Below, piece by piece: positions 1-11,109 of a stretch of 64,000 bases of DNA; within the stretch, counting starts at the first letter, position 1; the number at the start of each line of letters is the position of its first letter. Below the pieces are notes generated by a model. That model worked only from the letters and a program-made list of their open reading frames with translations, had not been told where the DNA came from and searched no databases. A program made the translations under genes and the position numbers. The stretch comes from Fomitopsis serialis (Eukaryota > Basidiomycota > Agaricomycetes > Polyporales > Fomitopsidaceae), in assembly GCF_022376445.1 (NCBI RefSeq), contig NW_025954982.1, positions 310,001-374,000 on the forward strand, in the 5' to 3' direction.

Positions 1-1829
<1,829 letters not shown>

Positions 1830-2226
1830 AGGATGGTGCTGGGCCCTGCTGCCACTGCTGGCGTCGTATCCACCCCCGCAACGCGCCCACGTGATGCTGC
1901 TGGCCGCGCGCCAAGTTGATGATCATTGTGATCATGGACAGCGTGAAGTCCTCCTCACGTTCTGGCAGCTGCATCGAGTCAAGTTGCGCCAGCACCTTGA
2001 TGAATTCGCAGCGCAGAATCGACGGACTACCTGCCCTTATACTTACACGCTTCATCCGGTGCTTTATCAGGGCGCGTAAGTAGGTTCGAGCGTGGAGGGA
2101 CTCTTAGCCTACGTGGCAATATGGCATCATCAAACGAAACCTGATACCGGATGCTTACGTGAGACCCACGTATATATACAATGGGCAGCCATCCATATCA
2201 GACGCGACCTGCAACAGACCTGCAAT
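1830..2226. other. Intergenic, no supported gene
   Basis: A minus-strand open stretch at about 1860-2055 (containing LDSMQLPEREEDFTL) looks protein-like and could be a fragment, but I recognise no family. It does not match the region upstream of the intact RVB1. The right part is leader sequence of the cupin gene. Confidence 0.4.
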
Positions 2227-2956
2227 ATGAAGTGCACCCACACTGCTGATAACCTCGAGCTGAAGTATGAAGCTGCGAAGGCTACGCTTACATTCGGTGC
2301 AACCGAGCCGCCCGCACCCGGCCTCCCCGCTTTCCATACCAAGTTCCATTTCGAGCCAGGAGCGAAGTTTGATTCGTACGTCACACTAATGTCGACCCAG
2401 TGAACATGCTGTCGATTCTTACGTACGTGCGTCCATCAGGTTCCTACACTTCCATGTGTCGCACGCAGAGTACTTGTATTGCGAGAAGGGCAGCATACGC
2501 GTAACAATCGGAGCAGTGGTCAGGATAGTTGGGCCTGAAGACGGACAGCTTGAAATTCCAGCTTGGACACCACATCAAAGGGAGACCCTCGAGACAAACA
2601 AAGAGACGATCGTCTGGGAGCGCACAGACCCTAACGACGGCCAGAAAGAGCTCTTCTTCCGGTGAGCTTGGAATTCAGCTATCTTCAAGGGTTGAGGGAC
2701 TGAATACATACTGTACTTTCATGATATCACTTAGTAATCTCATGTCCTTGATCAACGATTACAAAGGCTCACTGCCTTTCCTGCAAACGTTCAAGATATT
2801 CAGCGACTACGATAACTACCCAGGGAAGCACGGTGGCAGATGGCGTTACGCTCACCAATTGTCTGGATGACGAACTCGATTGGTTTCGTAGCAGGCGTAG
2901 CGGGATATCGCAGCGTGTACAAGGAGTACACACCGAAGCGCTTGCTCAAAAGCTAA
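2227..2956 (+). CDS. Cupin-domain protein, single-base frameshift near the C terminus
   Basis: Three exons can be read: 2227-2375, 2440-2661 and 2735-2956, with GT-AG introns in consistent phase. The protein opens with a strand-rich part (AFHTKFHFEPGAKFDS). It then has a cupin metal-site-like motif, HFHVSHAEYLYCEKG, where the His residues and Glu match cupin motif 1, followed by VGPEDGQLEIP and TPHQRE (motif 2). This agrees with small fungal single-cupin proteins of about 190-200 residues. In exon 3 the frame breaks near 2835: the conserved-looking tail (SIGFVAGVAGYRSVYKEYTPK) is one base out of phase with the preceding NYPGKHGG. Only a 7-bp GT-AG pair lies there, too short for an intron. So it is either a recent pseudogene or a consensus error. 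Substrate and pathway are unknown. Confidence 0.65.
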
Positions 2957-3704
2957 ATGTGAAGGAAGGGTAAGAGTGCATAGACGCGGTACTTGATCTG
3001 TCTTGTATTCTGTGACTGACTTCTGTGAACGACTTCGTGCTGGATGTTGAGACTTGCTAGCGCTTGAGTGGAAAGTCATCACTACTGAAAGCCATCGACC
3101 CGCACATCTATCGGGTCATATTTTGATTTGTCCGTTGCAGGCACTCCTATGTAAAGCCCAATAACAGTCTCAGCTCTACTGGAAGCTATCCACACCGAAC
3201 GCGAACCTCTCAAAAAGGTCAATCGGGAACGCATCCGCGATCGCCGTGTACCCCGCAGCGTTCGGATGCAAGTACTCCCCCGAGTTGTACGCCGGGTTCA
3301 ACTCCGTAACATTGTTCGGATCCGCACAATCGCGTCAAAGTCGATGACCGCGTCGAACTTGCCGCTGTCCTTGATCCAGGCGTTAACGCGTGATCTCGCG
3401 CTGCGGCTCTGCGTACGGCTGGATGGTGTCATTGGGCGCGCCGAAGGGCGTGATGGTCGCCGCGAAGATCGGGATGCCAAATGTGTGCACACGCGTGATG
3501 ATCTGCTCGAACGCCTGAATGAGTCGGTCGCCGACAACCTGCTGCGAGTAGACGTCCGTCGCTGCCGTCCCGATATCGTTCACGCCCTCGAAGATCATCG
3601 CGTACTTGATCCCGGACTGCGCAAGCACGTCGCGGTCGACGCGCCCGAGCGCGTTCGGACCGAGTCCGTCGTAGAGGATGCGGTTGCCACCTGCACCTTG
3701 GTTA

Positions 3705-3795
3705 CAGCGGTTTTCAGAACTATGCGGAATCGCGAGAAAAACGAAAACGCACCTCGGGCACTGGACCAGCGCCCCGAGCCACGATTAGATTAGAT
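3705..3795 (+). repeat. Left 91-bp terminal inverted repeat
   Basis: Identical to the reverse complement of 4540-4630. It contains an internal dyad (CTCGGG ... CCCGAG) that could fold as a subterminal hairpin. Confidence 0.93.
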
Positions 3796-4539
3796 GCAGT
3801 CCGAGTTAGGAAGCCATTAGATTGATACGACGCTGCGCGTCCCGCCTCTCCGAGCGAGCGATGTAACAAGCTTCAGGGTGAAGTCGACTGTGAACAAAAA
3901 TGGGAAGGGTATGTCAATAAGGCATGCAGAGGTCTGGTATCTTTTCCCCATCCAATGACCATTCACTTTAGCCTCGGATGGAACCACTTGATCAAATTTA
4001 CTCAAAAAACCAACAGAGCTCATCTAGCAATGGTCCTCGCACTAGACCGTAATTTAGACAGCCAAAGATGTGTGTAAAGCTGTTTGTGCTCCACATTTAC
4101 CCTGGTCATAACACCCAATGTGCACAACATTGCCCTTGCCATGCAACAATATAGTATACTTACATTAATTATCAATTCATCACAGAATGGGTCCTGCTCA
4201 ATGTGCTGCTTCACTCCGGATTTCATCCATTCATGTCTGAAAGTCAAAAGATCTTGTTCGCGGACTGAATGTATATGTACTACTTACGTTAGAGCAACTG
4301 AGTCGTTCGTACTTACTGTATGTTGTTTACATAATCAGCTACCCATACTTACTATATATGCTATATTATATACATTGCGCGCCGCGCATTGTGAGCCCTA
4401 CTTTTCCACCGTTTTTCCTGCTGCATTGGTGTGTCAGCGTAGCTCGCTGCCATCTTGTTGTCATTTACATGTAACGACTGTGATTTCGTATGCCTGCTGA
4501 CCGAAATGGCCTAGCTTATCAGTTCCAGATTTGGCCACT

Positions 4540-4630
4540 ATCTAATCTAATCGTGGCTCGGGGCGCTGGTCCAGTGCCCGAGGTGCGTTTTCGTTTTTCT
4601 CGCGATTCCGCATAGTTCTGAAAACCGCTG
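4540..4630 (-). repeat. Right 91-bp terminal inverted repeat
   Basis: Reverse complement of 3705-3795 with no mismatch found by eye. Confidence 0.93.
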
Positions 4631-5553
4631 TAAGGACCGCGATGTTGGCTGTGTAGGGGTTCTCTTGCATCTTAGCAAGGACCAGATCGGGCCAACTGAC
4701 ATGGGCATTAGCTCCCGACAGCAAGGAAGACACAGAACTCGCGCCGGTTGTTCTCGTTGGTGTCACTGCCACGACCATCGGTAATACTGTCACCAACGAT
4801 CACCCACCCGCTCGCCGTTGATGGTGACCAAGCCTCGATTCCGCTCAGGAAGAACCTGTGTTCCCATAGTCATTCAGTACCCGACGAACGAGGCTCAACG
4901 ACTCTGCCCACCAATGAGCTTCGTACTGGGTCGAGGGGTCCGTCAAGTTGAGAGCATCCACGTAATTGCCAAAGCTGTACCAGGTGTTGGTGCGACTGCG
5001 CGGATGGCTCATGATGTAGAAGCCCTCTTGGCCAGCCTCGGTGTAGAGCGTCACCGTCACCATGCTCTGGGCTTCGAAGGGGTAGTAAATCGGGTCTGAC
5101 ACAACCTGAGCGCCGTCCGGGATGATCATGGAGGTGTTCCCGGAGAAGGTAAGCGGTACAGAGGAGCCTGGCACGATCTGCGGCGAACCCGCGGCTCCAT
5201 CGAGAGGCAACGCGACTGCGACTTCGGTGATGGGTAGGTCATTCACACCGAACGCGTTCGAGATGCGGACGCGGATGTATGACTCGGCCGAGATCGAGGT
5301 GTGCAGAATTTGACGGATGGTCAAATTCGTGAATATCGAGTTCGTACCATTCTGCACATGCGTAAGTGCTCAAAACACCGATACTTAGAGACGTAGGGGA
5401 TCGAACACGCACGAATGGTGGATTTGGCACGTTGTAATACTCGGTCAGCTGGGGCATGGTCACCCATGTGTCAACCCAGTGCCCAGCGGGCGTGAAAGCC
5501 CTCGCGCTGAACAAGGCTGTGGCAACGGCGACGAAGTACAGCAGTGCGCGCAT

Positions 5554-6255
5554 GGCTATAGGCTGTTAGATCGCGTTGAATGTGTCCAACGTAGGACGCA
5601 GCTCGCATTATAAGGACGGGTTGCCCGACAATTTGCCGGCATAAAGCATCGCCAGAACCGCACTAGTTGACCTTGCCATGGGTGCCGGTCGGTTTTGCGC
5701 GATTTGCATGGGACCGTAATCAACACATGAGCGCAGCAGAGCAGGGTGCGTGCCTTAAGAAGGGTTGCAATTATGATCAAGTTCGTTCGCTACGAGGCTT
5801 TGGTCGTCTATGGAGGCGGGTCGTCGATACACGGTTGGGTTTTTATTGACTTCGATCGGCTTATTCTCGAATGCAATCCTTTCGAAGTTGACAAAGCCGT
5901 CGGCGGTAGTGCCGAAGAAGGGTACTCTTTCGCACTAGAGCTTCAGTGTTCTACTGCGCGCCATCACAGGAATGCCAGGTGCTGAGATATATTGGATACG
6001 TACGAGCATGTATCAGGCGGTGTGCTACCTTGATTCACATGACAGTCAGTGACTTTGAACCTCGATGGGTATATGTCGGTCGTGGGGTGTGAAGGTGAAG
6101 ATTGAAAGCCGATTGAAAGCAGAGGATACTGCACGAACAGCTGAACTGTGACTATCGCGATCCCATAACTTCTTTCCTAAGCTGAGCGCATCCGTGAAAG
6201 TTGTCGCCCACAAAAATACAGCATTGAATATTGATACCAAGGCGAGACGGACTGT
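5554..6255. other. Intergenic, no supported gene
   Basis: Upstream region of the SGNH hydrolase. An open plus-strand stretch at about 5746-5985 has no motif I recognise. Nothing else is supported up to the inverted-repeat element. Confidence 0.4.
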
Positions 6256-6720
6256 GGGGCCGCTCAATTCTAAAGGGTTCAAAACCCAAGACTCACGAAG
6301 AGGTTCAAAACGGCGACAGGCGCCCGGGCTGATGTCATCCGCAGCACGGCCCGCTCGCTTGGCGATCCAGAACCGGCCACGCCTCGCACGAAAAACCGAA
6401 ATCTCCTCTGCAAACCCTAGTACCTTCACGCAAACCCTAGCGTGGCTGCAACGCGCTCGCGCTCGCGCACGTGCACCCGGCGAGCCCCGCGCGCGACACG
6501 TCCCCCGGCGCGCGTCTCGCAGACGCGCGTCGCGCGATGTTCGATTTCGCATCCCTCGCGCGATGTCTGCCCGCCCGTCGATTCACGCCCACGTTTTCGC
6601 TCGCCGTACCGTACATTCTATATACATGTACATTAATATAAACTTTTTCATGCTCTGCCCGACGCCCGACGCGATGTTGCCACCACCGCGTTCATCGCAC
6701 GTGATGTTCCCACGACACGT
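6256..6720 (+). repeat. Left long inverted repeat of the composite element
   Basis: About 465 bp, roughly 90% or more like the reverse complement of 10347-10819 by eye, with a few substitutions and small indels in the AT-rich part near 6620-6650. GC-rich, with many CpG and GCGC runs. Confidence 0.9.
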
Positions 6721-7059
6721 CGCGGCCAGCGCGTCGCGTTCGCTGACGCGACCGAAAAGAACACAAAAGCCACACAAAAACCCAACTGTGAGGTCGAGCA
6801 GTGGTATGCGAGGCCTCTGCGTCTATGAGATGTACGGGGACTGTACAGTGGTCTAGGTAAGAAGGAGGAGGACGGACAAGACTCCGAACGGCGAGGGAGA
6901 ACTTCGAAGATGTCGAAGACTGTTCGAAGGCGAGGGCTAAGCCTCGAAGGTAGGAGGGAGGGTTTCGACAGACGTGTCGAACGAACGGCGACAAGGAAGG
7001 CGAGCGACGGCAGGAGAAGAAGTGTAGAGCCTCTCGGGGCAACTACGAGCTGGCGAACG

Positions 7060-7160
7060 TACTAGCGAACTGACTGACTGACTGACTGGCTTCGAACGTA
7101 CTGGCTGACTGGCGAACTTGCTGACTTTCGAACGTACTGACTAGCTGACGAACCTCGCCG
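7060..7160 (+). repeat. CTGACTGA-rich short tandem repeats
   Basis: Several imperfect units combining CGAACGTACT with runs of CTGA sit just upstream of the spliced ORF. A TATA-like GAGTATATACAGG follows at about 7218. Such repeats are common in LTRs and transposon promoters. Confidence 0.6.
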
Positions 7161-7276
7161 GTGCGAGGTGAGATTGAGAGGGTAAGGGGGTCTCTGAGAT
7201 TCGAAGGGAACAAGTCCCAGAGTATATACAGGAAAATACGGTCCGAAGACCAAGAGAGCCAAGAGAAATTCGAGAA

Positions 7277-8193
7277 ATGATGAATGAGAGTGATAAGGAA
7301 AATAGCCAATCGGAGACTGTCACAACGCTCGACCCGGACCTACTAACACATGAGAGAACCCAACTCGGCCTTCCGCAAGTTCCGAATAACGGGCGACCGT
7401 CCCGAACGGTGAAGGTCATAACCGGAGCCGGTGACAGTCCTCGAAGATATGAGACAGCCGCAGGAGTTTGCCTGGCTTACACGAACATGCCGCACCTCGA
7501 CCCAACTTCCGAAGCGTATGCTGCCCGCTACTACCGCCTCCTAGAGGTCCTCAAGACCGAGGGACTTGTCGAGCCGCGATATGATGCCAACAGTCCCGGA
7601 GAGTGGCTGGCTTGGGCCCACGGAGTCCGTTGGATGATCGTACGTGCCTCCGGACATTGACTATCCTTCGAACCATCGTACCGACCTTCGAACAGCGCTT
7701 CTTGTTCGAGTCCCGTAGCCGGGCTATCCTGCTAGCGAACGATACGCTTCCTGCTCCTAGGTCGTTCCCCGAGATCGACGAGTTGATGCGCTACCTCGAC
7801 GAGGTCTTTCACCGCGATGGCAACCAGGGAGACATCCTAGGTTCGCCCTACCCTACGATCGCGTGGTCCGAGACCTTGGTACTGCTCGAGCAAGTCAACC
7901 AGGCCGAGCGTCGTCCTCTCGCGAACCCGCAGTATCAGCGCGAGTCGTTGATCCTGTCCGACTTTCGCCAGCTGCCCGACAACCTCGAGTCCATGGGTCG
8001 AGCGATTCACAACATCGCAGTCGACCAGCGCCGCACGCACGGCACCCTCGTCGGGTTGCTCGAAAGCCTGCTCGAGCGCGTCAACACTGACCGTGGCTCC
8101 GACACCGGTCCGTCTGTTCGTAGGGGTAGGGGTGGTGGTCACGGGTGTGGTGGTCGAGGACATAGATACGAGAGTTGCCGGGGTCGTCACTAG
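7277..8193 (+). CDS. Spliced 286-aa ORF inside the composite element; Gag-like or unknown
   Basis: Exons 7277-7639 and 7696-8193 are joined by a 56-bp intron (GTACGT ... AACAG). Splicing removes the stop at 7658 and gives one continuous frame, so the apparent frameshift is better read as an intron. The protein has an acidic N terminus, a helical middle (SEAYAARYYRLLEVLKTEG, then ANSPGEWLAWAHGVRW) and a long helical stretch with LEQVNQAERRPLANPQYQRE. It ends in a basic RG-rich tail (RRGRGGGHGCGGRGHR) that could bind nucleic acid. It has no zinc knuckle, protease or reverse transcriptase. It might be a retrotransposon Gag, or an accessory protein of the DNA element, which usually carries a second DNA-binding protein. 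Function is not assigned. Confidence 0.55.
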
Positions 8194-9155
8194 CTAGGTT
8201 GACGTAGCCACGTACTTGCTCCGGAGTCCTACCAATGTAGCGACGCTTCTAAACCACTTGCCTCTGCCACTAAGGGTTCCGAACATTGACACTTGAGCTT
8301 CGAACATCGGGCGGTTCCCTCGAACGGGCGGATAGCGCGTCGACCATACGGACTTAGTATACTGTCGTACCGACCGTAAATCGCGTTTTCGGTGGGTAGG
8401 TGAGCTAAGGGCTCATCATCGCAATGTTCCCTAGACACCGAACGACCGTGCTCTGCTACCTATGTTGAATGGAGAGATTCAACCTGCAGAATAACGAGTA
8501 AGTCTTGTAAACCTAGAATGTGCTTTTGCTGACTCAGTCAGTTTCTATGGGCTTGGCGGGCATCAGGAATCCTGTCCCCTACATTTAGCTCATAGAGCAG
8601 CGAGGTCGAGAATCATGATCACTCATGAGGTCATGTCTCTATTGTGAGACAGCCGTCTCAGACATGAGCAACCGTGAGACAGTCGTCTTGGACGTGAGCA
8701 ACTGTGAGACACCCACTCATCAATGAGCACCAGCGAGGCGCTGACCTCACCGGTCATCAATCTAGAGATGACTGTCTCGGCTGGGCTCTAAGCCATACAA
8801 TGACTGGTACTGTACCACTGCTAGGGATGTCGGAACAACGTCACATCAATGTAATGAATACACAATTGATGCATTAAATGATGAAACTACGAATATCAAC
8901 ACACAAAAGCACATTATAGAGTGTCTTGCAGACACCAGTGTACACTAGGTGACGAACGAGCGCAGGGAACCAACAACGATCCAGCGATGTTGTGAGAACG
9001 AGCAGCAGTACTATTATCGACTTGAAATGATTATCTGCTAATTAAAGGTGAGACATAAATGTATACTCTGTTGTGACTCGGAAGTAGGAACACTTGACAT
9101 CGAGCCAGCAGTGACGGGATCTGGCTATGGGACTGTGGACAACGACTTGGACGGG
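8194..9155. other. Non-coding interior of the composite element
   Basis: Apart from the tandem repeats at 8636-8731 there is no open frame with recognisable content. The stretch probably represents the deleted 3' half of the transposase gene plus flanks. Confidence 0.4.
8636..8731 (+). repeat. Three imperfect ~29-bp tandem repeats
   Basis: Units start GTGAGACAG or GTGAGACAC and end ATGAGCA or GTGAGCA. Units one and two also carry an internal GAGAC...GTCTC-like dyad. This may be a subterminal transposase-binding array of the surrounding element; that role is inference. Confidence 0.6.
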
Positions 9156-10278
9156 TCACGGTAGCAAGGCGGCAGATGGCGTCGAGGGCTCACTCCGAGT
9201 CTGTTCACCATCAATCATGTTTGATGATGGCGCCGGACCCGCCGATGGTGTAGCAGCTGTGATGGGCACTGCGGCCGACGGCGCAGGGCGAGCCTGACTT
9301 GGAGTAAGTGGTGCCTGGCAGACTGTGTTCCAACGAGCAGTACGTGCTGCCCGTAGGGGGACAGCTTGGTTCATCTTCTCTTGCAGTGCTGCCATCTGCG
9401 CATTGATGACATCGTCTGGGATATCCTTGACGGTCGGAGCGGCTTCGGATACATCTTCAGCGAAGAATCCTGACTGATCCCTGCCACGAGAAAGTGCAGT
9501 GAAATGTGTTTTTCCTGATGTACGACAGAAGAACACAGATCCAGATAGACGTGGTGGCTCCGTGAGCTGAATGAGAGTCCCGTCAAGCATGCCTAGGCAA
9601 CCACGCAGGCGGCTCTGTGCGTGGACCCAAGCCTTTGTCACTGATCGATCTCCCCACTTGACCCAATCCAGCCCCAGCTCGCGTAGAGCATACATGACCC
9701 GCTCACAATACTTGTGGACTGATCCGAAGCCGATGCCCATGTCGTGTGCAGTACTGAGGGCATCTGTGCCCCGTTTGCCATACCGGACAAGGAAGCATCC
9801 AAGCTGATAGCGCACAGGGCGCTGTGGCTTCCGCCCACGAGACTGGAAGATGTCACATGTCTCTAGTCGGGCAACAAGCCGCTCAAAGGTCTGGCGACCC
9901 ATCCTATACAGCTGTTATGAGCCACAGTACAAGAGCACACATTTTTATACCACAGACTTACCGAAAATGGTGACGGAACCAGCGATCAGGATACAATAGT
10001 GCAATTGTGAAGGCCTGAGGGCATTTGGCGAACTGGTTGTATGGTCCACAATGATTTGAGTCAAGAACCAGTGAGAAGCCGAGGAGGTTCATGCCAGCAA
10101 GCAGGAAAGCATTGGTAGTAGCACGAAGATGGTCAGGGATAGCATCGAAAATGTGGTAGTTGGGCAACGTAAGGCGAGGCAGGAACAAGCCGAGGATGAT
10201 GTAGATGAGGGCTGCTTGCTGGAGAAGCTCTTGGGCATGTTGCTTAGACCGTAATACAAGCCTGCCGGCCGTAGGCAT
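9156..10278 (-). CDS. Truncated PIF/Harbinger-like DDE transposase
   Basis: Two exons (10278-9962 and 9903-9156) join through a clean GT-AG intron into 354 codons. The N-terminal region ends HFRMGRQTFERLVARLE, then GRKPQRPVRYQL, both typical of fungal Harbinger-type transposases just before the catalytic core. The first catalytic Asp is visible in LGMLDGTLIQLTEPPR. Soon after (SGSVFFCRTSGKTHF) the similarity stops: the second Asp and the Glu of the DDE triad are absent. The C-terminal 100 residues are low-complexity, rich in Pro, Ala, Ser and Thr. The protein cannot be catalytic. The start codon was chosen at MPTAGRLVLRSKQ. A retained DNA-binding N terminus could in principle still bind related ends. 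Confidence 0.72.
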
Positions 10279-10346
10279 TGTTCGATCTGAGGGCGATGTC
10301 GAGAAAAATGCTGTAGTGTTGCAGACTCGCAGATCGCGGCAGTGCA

Positions 10347-10819
10347 ACGTGTCGTGGGAACATCACGTGCGACGGACGCGGTGGTGGCAACATCGCGTCG
10401 GGCGTCGGGCGAGGTCACAGAGCATATAAAAGTATTTATTGATGTAAATATAGATAGGTTGTACAGTACGGCGAGCGAAAACGTGGGCGTGAATCGACGG
10501 GCGGGCAGACATCGCGCGAGGGATGCGACATCGAACATCGCGCGACGCGCGTCTGCGAGACGCGCGCCGGGGGATGCGTCGCGCGCGGGGCTCGCCGGGT
10601 GCACGTGCGCGAGCGCGAGCGCGTTGCAGCCACGCTAGGGTTTGCGTGAAGGTCCTAGGGTTTGCAGAGGAGATTTCGGTTTTTCGTGCGAGGCGTGGCC
10701 GGTTCTGGATCGCCAAGCGAGCGGGCCGTGCTGCGGATGACATCAGCCCGGGCGCCTGTCGCCGTTTTGAACCTCTTCGTGAGTCTTGGGTTTTGAACCC
10801 TTTAGAATTGAGCGGCCCC
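10347..10819 (-). repeat. Right long inverted repeat; also the transposase leader and promoter
   Basis: Inverted copy of 6256-6720. The transposase start codon lies about 70 bp inside its inner end, so the promoter is probably within this repeat. Both repeats may therefore promote transcription inward. Confidence 0.9.
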
Positions 10820-11109
10820 TGTGACCGTGAATTGCGAGCTGGATTCGCTGGAGGATGATGGAGCCCAAGATGATGGATTTGACTCAAGGACCACGAGGTG
10901 GCCGGAAGCTGCATGCAAGGTCGGGTGAGATCACATGATGTATGGCAACGTGGTCGAATCCGAAGTACGGTGGCTGCAATTCGGATGTTCAACTCCTCCT
11001 CTCCTCGGGCTCTCGTCTGGGCTTGTTCGTATACTCCCCAACGCGTCCATTTCTATCACTGCACATATTGGTACTTGCTATAGATAATCCGCTTAAAGCA
11101 TCAAGCAAT

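Larger units (their letters stand above)
3705..4630. mobile_element. 926-bp TIR DNA transposon with TA target duplication (non-autonomous, Tc1/mariner-like)
   Basis: The ends are perfect 91-bp inverted repeats beginning CAGCGGTTTTCAGAAC. TA at 3703-3704 and 4631-4632 is the apparent target duplication: removing the element plus one TA restores the SGNH frame across IAVLNQGAGG. A TA duplication is typical of the Tc1/mariner superfamily, though TIR and TSD alone do not prove that. The 744-bp interior is AT-rich, with TATA-like runs around 4370. Short open stretches on both strands show no DDE/D transposase motif, so it must have been moved by an enzyme encoded elsewhere. Identical TIRs suggest a recent insertion. 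Confidence 0.88.
3176..5553 (-). pseudogene. Secreted SGNH/GDSL-type hydrolase, split by a transposon and frameshifted
   Basis: Reading from 5553 downwards: a signal peptide (MRALLYFVAVATALFSARA), then HWVDTWVTMPQLTE, a beta-sandwich part (YIRVRISNAFGVNDLPITEV), and the SGNH block I nucleophile motif VGDSITDG. After the insertion come GGNR (block II-like), FEGVNDIG (block III, GxND) and YLHPNAAGY (block V, with the catalytic His). Exons join by ordinary introns except one that appears to be GC-AG, between DTNENNR and WPDLVLAKM. A mobile element (3705-4630) sits between NIAVL and NQGAGG. There are two further lesions: about 8 bp missing after QREITR near 3390, which brings in a stop, and one base missing near 3322, where VRDPNNVTE is expected. 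The ancestral enzyme was probably a secreted esterase or carbohydrate deacetylase. The family call is firm; the substrate is unknown. Confidence 0.88.
6256..10819. mobile_element. Composite element bounded by ~470-bp inverted repeats, PIF/Harbinger-like
   Basis: The two ends are inverted copies of each other, starting GGGGCCGCTCAATTC. TGT abuts both ends (6253-6255 and 10820-10822) as a likely 3-bp target duplication. GGGGC-type ends, a 3-bp duplication and a Harbinger-like transposase reading inward from the right repeat all fit the PIF/Harbinger superfamily. Between the repeats lie a GC-rich regulatory-looking stretch (6721-7276), a spliced plus-strand ORF (7277-8193), a short tandem repeat (about 8636-8731) and the truncated transposase on the minus strand. 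Part of the interior (about 6790-8560) may be a nested LTR-retrotransposon fragment instead of original cargo; I could not find a second LTR. Inverted repeats this long are unusual for the superfamily. Confidence 0.72.

Noticed and set aside
2833..2839. 7-bp GT-AG interval as an intron in the cupin gene
   Set aside because: Far too short, and removing it does not restore the conserved tail frame.
6194..6856. 220-residue ORF, and its partner at 10363-10992
   Set aside because: Both lie in the long inverted repeat, and similarity is at DNA level in all frames. They are repeat sequence, not a gene family.
7603..7700. Programmed ribosomal frameshift in the Gag-like ORF
   Set aside because: No suitable slippery heptamer is in frame, and a 56-bp GT-AG intron gives one clean frame.
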